A DNA stretch of 64,000 nt, taken from positions 19,214 to 83,213 of the forward strand of contig CAWJGS010000003.1 in NCBI GenBank assembly GCA_963842575.1, read 5' to 3'. Below the pieces are notes generated by a model. It did not search any database. It saw nothing but the letters and a program-made list of their open reading frames with translations, and was not told the DNA's origin. The DNA comes from JACDER01 sp963842575. GTDB lineage: Bacteria > Actinomycetota > Thermoleophilia > Gaiellales > Gaiellaceae. Every line of letters begins with the position of its first letter. Positions within the stretch are counted from its first letter, which is position 1. This document shows, piece after piece, positions 53,224-62,959 of this stretch. Both the position numbers and the translations under genes were made by a program.

Positions 53224-54343
53224 ATGCGCGCGAGACATTCGCGCGTGACGTGGCCCGGGCTGATCTGGAAGAACCTCATGCGCCGGCCCGGGCGCACGGC
53301 GCTCACCGCCGCCGGTGTCGCCATCGGCGTCGGGCTCATCGTCGCGCTGCTGTCGATCGCCGCCGGCGTCCACAACACCGCCAACGACCTCATCCACGTC
53401 GGCCGCGCCGACTTCGGGCTCTTCCAGAAGGACGTCACCGACCTCACCAAGTCCCTCCTCCCGGACACGCTCGAGAACCAGATCGGCCGCAAGCCGGGCG
53501 TCCTGAAGACCGCGAACGTCTACCTCTGGGTGGGAAAGGTCGAGGGGAAGAGCTCCTTCCTCGTCTTCGGCCTCGACCCCAAGGAGTTCGACTACCGCCG
53601 GCTGGTGATCGTCCAGGGGACGCCCAGCGGCGCGCTGCTCGGCGACCATGCCGCGAAGTCGCTCCACCTCGGCCCTGGCGACACCCTGCACGTCAAGGGC
53701 CGAAGCTTCCGCATCGGAGGCATCTACCACTCCGGGAACCGCTTCCAGGACGGCGGGGCCGTGCTTCCGCTCACGACGGTGCAGAGGCTCGCCGGCCACC
53801 CGCACGAAGTGACGACGATCGGCGTGATCGTCCAGCTCGGCGCGAACGTCGGCAAGGTCGCGGACGAGCTGGAGCGCGACTTCCCCGGCCTTGCCTCAGT
53901 GACCGAGCCGGGCCAGGCGGTGAAGGTGGACACGAGCAGCCGCCTGATCATCGATACCGGCTGGATCTTCTCGCTGCTCGCGCTGATCGTCGGCGGGATC
54001 GGCGTGACGAACACGATGGCGATGTCGGTCCTGGAGCGTGTGCGCGAGATCGGGATCCTGCGCGCCGTCGGGTGGAGGACGAGCCGGATCGCGGCGATGA
54101 TCGTGAGCGAGGCGCTCGCGATCGGCCTGCTCGCGCTCGCGGTCGGGCTCGCGCTCGGCTACGCCGGCGCGGAGCTCTTCACCGAGCCGCGGCTCGCTCT
54201 CGACCCTGGTCCAGCCCGACTTCACCGCCGGCGTCTTCGCCTGGGGGCTCGCCTTCTCGCTCGGCGTCGGGCTGATCGGCGCGATCTATCCGGCCTGGCG
54301 TGCAGTCCGGCTCCAGCCGATCGAGGCGCTCAGGCGGGACTGA
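53224..54343 (+). pseudogene. ABC transporter permease (FtsX/MacB-like), frameshifted
   Basis: After a short basic start (MRARHSRVTWPGLIWKNLM) the protein has TM1 (GRTALTAAGVAIGVGLIVAL), a 200-residue extracytoplasmic domain (about 50-255), then TM2 (DTGWIFSLLALIVGGIGVTN), the FtsX coupling loop AMSVLERVREIGILRAVGWR and TM3. At about 54190 the frame moves; the +1 frame finishes with FTAGVFAWGLAFSLGVGLIG, AIYPAWRAVRLQPIEALRRD and a TGA at 54341. MacB-type permeases drive transport from the membrane outward or pull lipoproteins off. Its 3' end overlaps the ABC ATPase gene on the other strand by 14 bases. Confidence 0.78.
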
Positions 54344-54999
54344 CGCGGCCGTCGCGTAGATGCAGGGTGCGATCCGCCCGCGCGGCGACCGCATCGTCGT
54401 TCGTCACGAGCAGGATCGTCATCTGCCGCTCGGCGCGCAGCCGCTCCAGGAGCGCCAGGATCTGCTCGCCCGTCGCCGAGTCCAGTGCCCCGGTCGGCTC
54501 GTCCGCCAGCAGCACCCGCGGCCCGTTCGCCAGGGCCCGTGCGATGGCGACGCGCTGGCGTTCCCCGCCGGACAAGGTCGGCGGATAGCTCGACCCACGA
54601 TGCGCGACCGCGGCCTCGCGCAGCAGCTCGTCGGCGCGCTCGACACGCTCTTCGCGCCCCAGTCCGCGGCCCATCATCGGAATCTGGACGTTCTCTTGCG
54701 CGCTCAGGGTCGAGATCAGGTTGTGGAACTGGAAGACGAAGCCGACGACCTGCGCGCGGTAGTCCGCCGGGTCCTCGAGCGCGTCCACGCGCTCGGCCCC
54801 CCACGGTGACGGTCCCCGCGTCCGGCCGGTCCAGAGCGCCCACGAGGTTCAGCAGCGTGCTCTTCCCCGAGCCCGACGGCCCCGTCAGCGAGACGAACTC
54901 GCCCGGCTCGACCTGCAGCGACACGTCGTCGAGCGCTGAGATCCGCCCGTCCTCGAAGCCCTTGCGGACGTGCTCCAGGACGATCTCGGCGCCGCTCAC
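54330..54999 (-). pseudogene. ABC transporter ATP-binding protein (LolD/MacB-like), frameshifted
   Basis: GTG 54999 begins VSGAEIVLEHVRKGFEDGRI; the Walker A is LTGPSGSGKSTLLNLVGALD. At about 54805 the frame breaks; the next frame carries DYRAQVVGFVFQFHNLISTL (Q-loop), the ABC signature TLSGGERQRVAIARALANG, Walker B PRVLLADEPTGALDSATGEQ and the H-loop area (LLVTNDDAVAARADRTLHLR). It is the partner expected for the FtsX-type permease, yet the two genes are tail to tail. GTGA overlap with the lipoprotein gene upstream. Confidence 0.8.
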
Positions 55000-55451
55000 T
55001 TCGGGGTGACGGGATACGTGACGGTCACCGAGCCCTTCGGCGTCTTCGCGACCACCCGGAACGTGAGCGTGAACCCGCGAGCGTCCGCCGGCCACTCCAC
55101 GTAGTCCCGGAACTGGCCCGCGAAGGCCAGGTCCTTGATCGGCTTCGTCGTGTCGTCGTACGTGGCCGCGTGCGCCTGTCCGAGCGGGTCGACGATCTGC
55201 ACGGTGATCTTCCCGCCCAGCTTGCGTCCCTTCGTGTCCGTTACGACGACGCGATAGTTCCATCTCGCGTTCGCCTTCGGCTTGCTCGTGGGCGCGTAGA
55301 GAGTCGCCTTCACCGGGCCGGAGGTCACGGTCGCCGGAGGCGGAGGCCCCGGGGGCGGCGGTGGCGGCGGCTTGGTCGTGGTCGTCGTGCTCGATCCGCC
55401 GCAGCCGGAGACGAGCAGGACCGCACCGAGGACGGTCAGCCGTGCTCGCAT
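54996..55451 (-). CDS. lipoprotein with proline-rich linker
   Basis: The 151-residue protein has a signal peptide ending in a lipobox (GAVLLVSGCGGSS), a run of prolines and threonines (about 25-42) and a 105-residue beta-rich domain (VKATLYAPTSKPKANARWNY, GKITVQIVDPLGQAHAATYD, FTLTFRVVAKTPKGSVTV) of Ig-like pattern. It would sit on the outer face of the membrane. Its stop overlaps the ABC ATPase start (GTGA), suggesting that it works with that transporter. Binding target unknown. Confidence 0.8.
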   Translation of the reverse strand: MRARLTVLGAVLLVSGCGGSSTTTTTKPPPPPPPGPPPPATVTSGPVKATLYAPTSKPKANARWNYRVVVTDTKGRKLGGKITVQIVDPLGQAHAATYDDTTKPIKDLAFAGQFRDYVEWPADARGFTLTFRVVAKTPKGSVTVTYPVTPK

Positions 55452-55461
55452 GTGCGAGATC

Positions 55462-56466
55462 CTACGCCGTGACGAGCTTGCGACCGCCGTGCCACTTACG
55501 GCCGAAGTGCCAGACGAGTGTTGAGAGCACGACGACAGCGCCCGCCAGGACGGCGAGCGTCTGTGTCGCGAGCGCGAAGTCGATCGCGTGCCCCGACGCG
55601 ACGCCGGAGGCTACGAGGATTACGGCACCCCCACCGGCCTGAGCGGCCGCGCCGGCCGGCCCGAACGGCAGAGCGGCCGAAGCAGCGCCTGCACACAGGA
55701 AGAGGATCGCCAGCGGCATCGAGAGCCCGAGGCCAAGACCGCCGAGCAGCAGCAGCACGCCGATCGCGCGCACGAGCCAGGACGCGTGGACCAGCACGGT
55801 GGCCTTGGCGGCCTCGCGCACGTTCGGAGACCGGTCGGACAACCAGTGCGTCAGCCTGAAGCGGATCAGCCGCCCGCAGCGCATGACGCGAGGAAGGATG
55901 ACGATCACGGCGGCCGCCGCGACTCCTGCCGCTGCGACGAGCGCGAGCGCGATGCGTACCCCGGTCGAGTGCGTCAGCGCGGCCGAGGTCGAGGCGAGCG
56001 GTATCAGCGCGACCGCGTCGATCAGGCCGAGCGCGAAGAGCGAGAAGACGACGGCGCGCACGCCGGCCGGACAGTTCGGCTGGCGGCGCACGACAGCGAC
56101 GCGGACGACGTCGTCGAAGCGTCCGGGTAGCGCGACCCCCGTCACTGCGGCCGCGCCGCCGGCGGCGGCGAGCGACGAGGTCTTCGGGCGCTCCCCGGCG
56201 GCGAACAACCGTCCCCAGCCCCAGGCCTTGACCGGATAGGCGAGCAGAAAGAGAAGCCCCGCGCCGACGATGAACCACACATTGCCGTGCGAGAACGGCC
56301 AACCGGCCTCGGCGAACCGCCAGCCCGCGAGCCCGGTCATCCCGAGCGCGAGAGCGATGAAGGCGAAGGTGATGCCGCGCCTCACCCTGGGCAATCGCCA
56401 CAGACGAGCCGCAGTCTGGGTCGAGCGCCGCAGGGCGTGCACACCATGGCGCATGACCCGTGTCAC
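55462..56466 (-). CDS. integral membrane protein, LPG_synthase_TM/flippase-like
   Basis: This 334-residue protein has about eight hydrophobic helices (GITFAFIALALGMTGLAGWR, VWFIVGAGLLFLLAYPVKAW, ALGLIDAVALIPLASTSAAL) with charged loops such as LPGRFDDVVRVAVVRRQP, and a Gly/Ala-rich region near 245-280. The layout fits the lysylphosphatidylglycerol-synthase transmembrane superfamily, whose members move or build lipid-linked compounds; a catalytic domain is absent. It ends 10 bases before the lipoprotein gene. Start at ATG 56466; the family call is moderate. Confidence 0.65.
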   Translation of the reverse strand: MTRVMRHGVHALRRSTQTAARLWRLPRVRRGITFAFIALALGMTGLAGWRFAEAGWPFSHGNVWFIVGAGLLFLLAYPVKAWGWGRLFAAGERPKTSSLAAAGGAAAVTGVALPGRFDDVVRVAVVRRQPNCPAGVRAVVFSLFALGLIDAVALIPLASTSAALTHSTGVRIALALVAAAGVAAAAVIVILPRVMRCGRLIRFRLTHWLSDRSPNVREAAKATVLVHASWLVRAIGVLLLLGGLGLGLSMPLAILFLCAGAASAALPFGPAGAAAQAGGGAVILVASGVASGHAIDFALATQTLAVLAGAVVVLSTLVWHFGRKWHGGRKLVTA

Positions 56467-56669
56467 TGTGCGTTCACTCTACCAGTGCTACCCGCCGAGC
56501 CAGGTATGAATCCCGGTCGCTCAGGAAGCTGACCACTCCGGACAGGTCGCCCGATACGGGGTTCCGGCCGGCAGCGAGAGGCTCACTCGTCCCGGCTCAT
56601 GACGGACCCGCAGGAAGTCCGTCAGGCCACCTGGGCGTGAGTCTGGAGCCTGTAACGGCGTGGTTGTGC
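56467..56669. other. intergenic region, nothing recognised
   Basis: This 203-base gap lies between the end of the cyclase gene and the start of the flippase-like gene on the same leftward strand. Several frames are open but show no family pattern. A promoter for the membrane-protein gene should lie here, but no convincing -10/-35 pair was found. Confidence 0.5.
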
Positions 56670-59600
56670 TTACGAGGCCGCCGCGGTCGTTTGCTCGAGC
56701 AGCGTTTCCGTGTCGGCGAGCGCCGGTCGGTATCCCATCGACGCGAACAGCTCGCGCGCCTCGCCCAGCGGCTCCTGCGCCTCGGGCTGGCCGAGCGCCG
56801 CCAGACAGCGGCCCTGGCCGAGCAGGGCGTAGGCACGCTCGGGGACGTTCCGAACTCCAGCCAGCGCGCGGCCGCCTCGGCATAGACACTCGCGGCCTCG
56901 CTGTAGTCGCCGCCTGCTTCGGCGAGCTGCGCGCGGCAGACGGTAGAGTGCGTGCTCGGCAAGGGGCGTACGGCCCTCGACGCCCTCCAGAAGCCGGGCG
57001 GCGAGCTCGGGCTCCCCAAGCGCGAGCGCGGTCCGCACGAGCTCGGGCAAGGCTGTTACGTAGTAGGGGTCGAGGCGGATCTCTGTGGGCTCGGCGAGCT
57101 CGACGAGCAGTGCCTTCGCCTCGGATAGGCGGCCCTGGTCGGACAGCAGCCTCGCGCCGGCCGCGATCGCCATCGCCCACAACTGGGGCTCGCCTGTCGG
57201 GCGAGCGGCCTCGACGAGCTCATCCGCCGAAAGTGTGTCCGTGGAGATCCCCCGCTCGGAGAGCAGCCGCAACTGGACCGCGCGCGGCTCGATGAAGTTG
57301 ATGTTGCCGTCGCCCTCCAACCGGTCGGCGAGGGGCCCCGCCTCGGCAACTGCCTCCTCCGTCCGGCCGCATTCCGAGGCAAACAACGTGCTCGCGGCGG
57401 CGATCATCGTGGCCATCTCGGCGATACCGCGCCGCTCGCAAAAGGCGAGGCCCTCCCGGCAGGCAGAAAGAGCTGCCGGCGGTCCGTCGTACTGCCAGCT
57501 GACCATCGCGAGGTTGTTGTGCAGGACGGCGGCGGCGCGACCCTCGCCGCGATCGATCGCGAGCGCGAGCGCTCGCAGCATGTCCTCTATGCCCTCACGG
57601 TCACCGAGGGCGGCCCTGGCTGCCCCCCGAGCTCCGAGCGCGCGCGGCGGCTCGGGTAGTCCGAGCTCGACGGCGAGTGCGAGCGCCTTGTCCGCGGCCG
57701 CAATCGCCTCCGGATAGGAGGCGACGACGAGCCGCGATCCCGCAAGCTCTGCGTGGGCGGAGACGAGCTCGGGGCCCGGCGGCTGCGCCTCGAGCAGGGC
57801 CAGCGCCTCCGAGAGCAGCTCCTCGCGGCCGGGATCGCCGACCGTTTGCAGCACGATTCCACGGGCGATCATGACGCGTGCGGCGGCCACGGTCTCGCCC
57901 CGTTCCCGGTACAGCGCGAGCGCTTCTTCGAGTGCCTCCAGTGCCTCGCGGATCCTGCCCTGCTGCTGTTGCGCGGCCTCGACCCAGCGCTCGAGCAGCG
58001 ACGCGCGCTCCGAGTGGCCCTCGGGAGCAAGGGCGAGCGCCCTGGCCAGGTTCTGCTCGGCCCGGTCGACGTCGAGCGCGAGCGCGCGCTCTCCCGCCAG
58101 GGCGAGGTAGCGGATCGCGCTCCTCTCGAGCTCCAGCGCCTCCTCTTCGCGACCGGCAGCGCGAACGAGCTCGAGCGCGCGTCAGGTAGTGGTCGGCGAG
58201 CACGTCGGCCAGGTCCTCGGCCCGCTCGCCGGCCTGTCGCTCCAGCCACGCGGCCGCGGTGCGGTGCCGGGCGGCACGCGCCGAGCGGGGGATCTGCGCG
58301 TAGCACACGTCCCTCACCAGCAGGTGCCAGAAGCCGTACTCGGCCTCGCCCTGCATCGAGGAGGTCGCGCGAGGGGCGGACGAGCTCCTTGCGCGCGAGC
58401 TCGTGCAGGGCCTGCTCGAGCTCGCGCTCGTCCCGGCCCCCCATCTCGGCCACCGCCCCGGCCCAGAAGACCTTGCCCACCACGGCGGCGTCCTGGAGCA
58501 GGCTCTTGCGCTCGGGCGAGAGGGTGTCCAGGCGAGCGGCAATCAGCGCCTGCACCGAGTCGGGCACCTGCTCGACCGCCTCGCCCACCTGCTCGCGGTC
58601 GGCGAGCAGGCGCACGAACTCCTCGGCGTACAAGGGGTTGCCGCCCGCCCGTTCGAGCAAGGCCTGCTGCGTCTCGGCCGGCAGCACGACGCGCTCGAGC
58701 AGCGCCGCGATCAGCCGCGCGGTCTCCTCGTCGGTGAGCGGGGCGAGGTTGACGGTGGTGGCATTGCGGAGCCCGGCTGCCCAGGTCGGATGCTGCTCGA
58801 AGAGCTCAGGGCGGGCGCTGCAGAGCAGCAGCAGCGGCAGGTCGTGCGACCAGTCAGCGACGTGCTCGAGGAAGGAGAGCAGCGCGTCGTCTGCCCAGTG
58901 CAGGTCTTCGAAGACGAGCACGGTCGGGCCCTGTGCGGCCAGCGCTTCCAGGAAGCGGCGCCAGGCCGTGAACGACTCCTCCTGCGATGCCGGCTCGGCC
59001 GGCGCGCCCACGAGCGGCGCCAGACGCGCCCTGAGCCAGGGGCGGTCGGGATCGTCTGCGGGCAGCGCTCGCTCGAGCTTGGCCTCGGCCTCGGCGGGCG
59101 AGTCTGACTCGAGGATGCCGCACTCGGCCTTGACGATCTCTCCAAGCGCCCAGAAGGCGATGCCCTCCCCGTACGGCAGGGAGCGGCCCTGGCGCCAGGT
59201 AACGAGCTCGGGTCGCTCGTCCACTGTCGGCGAAGAGCTCGGCGCACAGGCGGCTCTTGCCCACCCCGGGCTCGCCCACGATCGTGACCAGCTGGCACGA
59301 GCGCTGCTCGAGCGAGCGCTCGAAGGTACCGACCAGGAGCGACTTCTCCAGCGCGCGCCCGATCAGCGGGGACGTGTGCGTGCGGGTCACGTCCGCTCCG
59401 AAGCGGGCGCGCGCCTGCAGTGGACGCCACAGCGCGAGCGCCTCGGCTTTGCCCTTCACGTCGACCGGCTCCAGCCTTTCGTAGTCGAACACGCGCTCGG
59501 TCTGCCGGTAGGTCTGCTCGGAGACGGCGATCCCGCCCACCGGGGCGACTCCCTGGAGCCGCGAGGCGGTGTTGACCACGTCGCCGGTAACGATCCCCTC

Positions 59601-60059
59601 GCCCTCCTCCGGGCGGCCGCCGAGCGTCACCACCGCCTCGCCCGTGTTGATCCCGATCCGCACTTGCAGCGACAGGCCCGGGTCGTGCTCGTTCAGTTCC
59701 GCGATCGCCTCCAGGATGCGCAGCGCGGCCCTGACCGCACGCTCGGCGTCGTCCTCGTGCGCAAGCGGAGCTCCGAACACGGCCATGACCGCATCGCCGA
59801 TGAACTTCTCCACCGTGCCGCCGTAGCCCTCGATCTCCTCTCGCAGGCGCTGGTGGTACGGACGGATGCGGGCGCGCACGTCCTCGGGGTCGGCGGCCTC
59901 GGAGGCGGCGGTGAAGCCGACCAGGTCGCAGAAGAGGACGGAGACGACCTTGCGCTCCTCGGTCGTCAGGGCGGGTTCCTCCGTCAGCGAAGCGGCGCAG
60001 AACGGACAGAACGGAAACTCGCCCGGGAGCTCCTTGCCGCAGGACGGGCAGGTCGTCAC
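56670..60059 (-). pseudogene. class III adenylate cyclase-AAA ATPase-TPR protein, multiply frameshifted
   Basis: The protein would be about 1125 residues. It has a zinc ribbon (CPSCGKELPGEFPFCPFC), a class III cyclase domain at about 35-210 with metal ligands in LFCDLVGFT and VEKFIGDAVMAVFG (the Lys that picks adenine) and NTASRLQ, then an AAA/NB-ARC-like ATPase (Walker A VGEPGVGKSRLCAELFADS, Walker B PTVLVFEDLHWADDALLSFL), and long TPR-type helices to the end. Frame breaks occur near 59225, 58375, 58185, 56945 and 56860. Each break continues in a new frame with good homology. Cyclase-regulated or cyclase-regulating sensor; ligand unknown. Confidence 0.8.
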
Positions 60060-60086
60060 CGACCGAGTCTAGGGCAGCCGCTCACA

Positions 60087-60113
60087 ACGGGGGAACCCGT
60101 GGTTCCCCGTTTT
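60087..60113. terminator. hairpin with T-run between DUF72 and cyclase genes
   Basis: ACGGGG(G)AACC at 60087-60097 pairs with GGTTCCCCGT at 60101-60110 with a one-base bulge. On the rightward strand TTTT follows immediately. It lies 9 bases beyond the DUF72 stop and would also separate it from the leftward cyclase gene, where the tail is TTGTG. A terminator is likely. Confidence 0.5.
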
Positions 60114-60121
60114 GCCCTCCT

Positions 60122-60860
60122 TCACTCCACTCGAAGGAGCAGGTGTTCTTTGAGCCAGAGCGCATTCTTCACCGCGAATGCCTCCCAGTCGTTGTTGAAG
60201 TAGGCGAACACCTCGACTTTGGCTCTCCAGGCGGCAATCCGGCCCTTCCATTCCTCGAGCTCGGTCTCGGAGTAGTTCCCGCGGCGCCCTCGCCTCCCGT
60301 AGTGAAAGCGTATGAAGGTCCAATCGGCCGTCAGCTCGTGCGTCTGGAAGGGCCGCTCCGGATGATCGCCGATCACGAGAGCGACCCCGTGCTCCCGCAA
60401 CACGGCGTAGATCTCCGGCACGAACCAGCTCGCATGCCGGAACTCGAAGCAGTGCCGTCCGGGCGGCAGCTGCGCGGAGCGCGGAGGCGAGGCGCTCGTC
60501 GTCTCGGTGGAAGTTGGCCGGGAGCTGCCAGAGGACGGGCCCCATCTTCGGGGAGTGGACGAGCGGCTCGATCCGCTCGTAGAAGCGATCGAGGCCGGCG
60601 CCGAGGTCGGTCAGCCGCTTCATGTGGGTCAGATATCGGCTCGCCTTGACCGCGAACACGAAGCCCGGCGGGGTCTGCTCCACCCAGCCGGCGACGGCGG
60701 AGCGTGTCGGGAGCCGGTAGAAGGTGGCGTTCACCTCGACCGTGTCGAAGAGCGTCGCGTAGTGCTCCAGCCAGCGGCGGGCGGGCAGTCCCTTCGGATA
60801 GACGCGCTCGCGCCAGTCCGCGTAGTTCCAGCCCGAGCAGCCGATGCGGACCGGCTTCAG
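60122..60860 (-). pseudogene. DUF72 family protein, frameshifted
   Basis: The TIM-barrel DUF72 fold is clear: LKPVRIGCSGWNYADWRERV, ARRWLEHYATLFDTVEVNAT, FVFAVKASRYLTHMKRLTDL, then after a frame change at about 60470, WTFIRFHYGRRGRRGNYSET and VEVFAYFNNDWEAFAVKNAL. Family function unknown, often linked to nucleic-acid repair contexts. No ATG, GTG or TTG fits the start; CTG 60860 (then AAGCCG) overlaps the TGA of a small IMPase-end remnant (CTGA) and is the most likely start, as at 31229. About 246 residues. Confidence 0.75.
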
Positions 60861-61124
60861 CGAAGGAGCGCGTCGGTGATGCGGCGGCACGCCTCCGGTG
60901 TTCCCGCCGCGACGATGCGTGAACGCCCCTCCATGAATAGAAACCTGAATACCGGGGTCAGACCCCGGTTGTGCCAAAACCGCGCCGTTATGCGGAAACT
61001 GTCCCTGCGAGCCAGTGGCCTCTTGAGGGTTTAAGTGAGCGCGCCAGCTTCAGCGAAGGAGCGCGTCGGCGAGGCGGCGGCACGCATCCTGCGTTCCCGC
61101 CGCGACGATCCTGGAACGCCCCTC
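60855..61124. repeat. 77-bp direct duplication flanking the 102-bp repeat
   Basis: The segment 60855-60931 and the segment 61048-61124 match at about 69 of 77 positions. The right copy is the 3' end of the IMPase gene (leftward: LEGRSRIVAAGTQDACRRLA then DALLR stop). The left copy encodes a diverged version, EGRSRIVAAGTPEACRRITD ALLR stop, behind an ATG, and adjoins the DUF72 start. Between them lies copy B of the 102-bp repeat. The differences are largely at third codon positions, so the left copy looks like the end of a related gene, not a fresh copy. Confidence 0.8.
60934..61047. repeat. 102-bp REP-like repeat, copy B
   Basis: Bases 60934-61035 are identical to 36349-36450, including palindrome CCGGGGTCAGACCCCGG at 60952-60968. 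The next 12 bases, TGAGCGCGCCAG, equal the first codons of nuoG after its GTG, less one G. It sits between the IMPase-type gene end and the left duplicate arm. Its orientation is the same as copy A. It looks like the nuoF-nuoG junction carried to a second place, or two insertions of one element. Confidence 0.85.
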
Positions 61125-61856
61125 GAGATCGAGCGGCGCCTGCTCGAAGGGCGGGGCCTCCGGGAGGTCGACCGCGAGCCCGCACTCGCGGATCAGCAGC
61201 TGCGCAGCCGCGATGTCGACCGACCGGGCCGGCTTCAGCGAGCAGACGGCGTCCACGCGCCCGGCGGCCAGGTGGCAGAGCGAGAGCGCGAGCGAGCCCA
61301 TGACGCGGATCCGCTCCGCGATGCCGCGGAAGGCCTCGATCCGGTCGGCCACGAGGTCGGTGACGGTGGCTTCGAACTGCAGGAGCTCGATCTCGTCCTT
61401 CGGCCGCACCGCGCCGAGCGGCTCGCCGTCGAGGAAGGCACCCCGCCCCTTTTGTGCCGTCCACTCCTCACCGGTGCCGAGGTCGTAGACGTAGCCGAAC
61501 TCGACGTCGCCCATCTCCCGCCCCTCCGCGACCGCGAGGGAGAACGCGAAGAAGGGAATGCCGCGCTTGGCGTTGACCGAGCCGTCGATGGGATCGACGA
61601 CAACGGTCGTCTCGGCCTCGCCGAAGGCGCGCTCCCCGAGCTCCTCGGAGACGAGGCGGAACTGCAGGCCGGCCTCGTGCGCCGCCTCGAGGCGCCGGAC
61701 GATCGCGGCTTCCGCCGCGGCGTCGATCGCTGTCGTGTCGTCGCCGCCGACGCCGCGCCCCGTGATCGGCTCGCGGGTCACGCGCGTCGGTAGCTCGGTG
61801 AGCACGCCGCGCAGGTCGCCGACCGCCAGCCGGCAGATTTCCAGCCAGTCCGTCAC
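61050..61856 (-). CDS. inositol monophosphatase family protein
   Basis: This 268-residue enzyme hydrolyses phosphomonoesters with Mg2+. The metal motif VVVDPIDGSVNAKRGIPFFA is at about 80-100, preceded by RLVSEELGE (Glu ligands), and the C-terminal metal site is in RSVDIAAAQLLIRECG. Substrate may be inositol-1-phosphate, fructose-1,6-bisphosphate or 3'-phosphoadenosine phosphate; not decidable here. GTG 61856 overlaps the DUF1015 stop (GTGA). After its stop comes the repeat copy B. Confidence 0.9.
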   Translation of the reverse strand: MTDWLEICRLAVGDLRGVLTELPTRVTREPITGRGVGGDDTTAIDAAAEAAIVRRLEAAHEAGLQFRLVSEELGERAFGEAETTVVVDPIDGSVNAKRGIPFFAFSLAVAEGREMGDVEFGYVYDLGTGEEWTAQKGRGAFLDGEPLGAVRPKDEIELLQFEATVTDLVADRIEAFRGIAERIRVMGSLALSLCHLAAGRVDAVCSLKPARSVDIAAAQLLIRECGLAVDLPEAPPFEQAPLDLEGRSRIVAAGTQDACRRLADALLR

Positions 61857-62914
61857 ACGGGGAGGAAGAGCAGGCCGGACAGGAGCTTCGGGAAGAAGTA
61901 GGTGCTCTTCTGTGGCATGACCTCGCCGCGGGACGCCTTCGCGAACACGTCCTCGACGCGCAGCGGGCGCAGCAGGAAGGCCGCCTCGGCCTTCCCCTCG
62001 TCCACGGCCGAGATCGCCTCGTCCGTGCTCGCCGTATAGGTCACGTCGGGGGCGTGGCGCGCGACGAGCTCGACGTCGAGCTCGCCCTCCTCGCCGTAGA
62101 GGAACCCCGCACCCTCGGGCCGGTAGGCAACCGCGACCGCGCGCGACCGGGGCTCGTCCTCGAGGAACGCGAGCAGGTCGCGGGGATCCCCGCTGGGGGG
62201 CGGCAGCTCGGCGCCGTTCAGGTGCTGCGCGAGCCTGTGCGTGGGGAAGATCTCCAGGCCGGGATCCTCGGCGGAGACGAGCACCACCATCATCCACGGC
62301 GAGCCGCCCTCCGCCGCGTAGGCGAGCGCGGTCTCGTAGCGGTGGTGACCGTCGGCGATCAGGAGCGTGCGGTCCGCGAACCAGTCCGAGATGCCGTCGT
62401 CCTCGATCCGCCAGAGACGGTTTCCCTCCACCTCGAGTTCGGGCGGCCGGGCGGGCTGCTCGTACGGCGCCGAGCCCTCATGGAGGAGGAAGATCGGCTC
62501 GAGCTGCGCGCGCACCGCGCGGAGGAGCCTCAGCCGCCCCTCCTTCGGGCCGCGGTGCGTTCGCTCGTGCGGGAGGACGACACCCGTCTCGTACGGCTCG
62601 GCCTTCAGCGCGACGATCAGCCCCCGCCGCGTTCGGCCGACGCCGTCGGGGCCGACGTAGTTCTGCTCGAGCGCCCAGAGCGCCTCCTCGTCGTCGACGA
62701 GTACGTCCTCTTCCCGCCAGGCGGCGAAGGCGCGGCCGGCCTCCTCCTCCGACTCCGGCAGGGTCAGATGGACGACGTTGTACGGGCTCCGCTCGAGGTA
62801 GTCGAGGCGCTCCTCCGGGCCGATCACGTCGTACGGAGGAGCCACCAGCGAGGCGAGGGGACCTGCCTTCGACTCGTCGTAGCGGACTGCCCGAAACGGC
62901 TTGATTTCCGCCAC
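61853..62914 (-). CDS. DUF1015 family protein
   Basis: The 353-residue protein is a full DUF1015: IKPFRAVRYDESKAGPLASL, VAPPYDVIGPEERLDYLERS and YNVVHLTLP at the start, and LLIADGHHRYETALAYAAEG (the conserved GHHRYET) in the middle. Function unknown; the HHRYET motif suggests a nucleotide or phosphate-handling active site. In many actinobacteria it is near the IMPase gene, as here, with overlap. Start ATG 62914 is 45 bases from the divergent YhaM-like gene. Confidence 0.9.
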   Translation of the reverse strand: MAEIKPFRAVRYDESKAGPLASLVAPPYDVIGPEERLDYLERSPYNVVHLTLPESEEEAGRAFAAWREEDVLVDDEEALWALEQNYVGPDGVGRTRRGLIVALKAEPYETGVVLPHERTHRGPKEGRLRLLRAVRAQLEPIFLLHEGSAPYEQPARPPELEVEGNRLWRIEDDGISDWFADRTLLIADGHHRYETALAYAAEGGSPWMMVVLVSAEDPGLEIFPTHRLAQHLNGAELPPPSGDPRDLLAFLEDEPRSRAVAVAYRPEGAGFLYGEEGELDVELVARHAPDVTYTASTDEAISAVDEGKAEAAFLLRPLRVEDVFAKASRGEVMPQKSTYFFPKLLSGLLFLPV

Positions 62915-62959
62915 GGAATGAGCCTATCAACCGTCCGTTCCGGCCCATAGACTCGCCTT

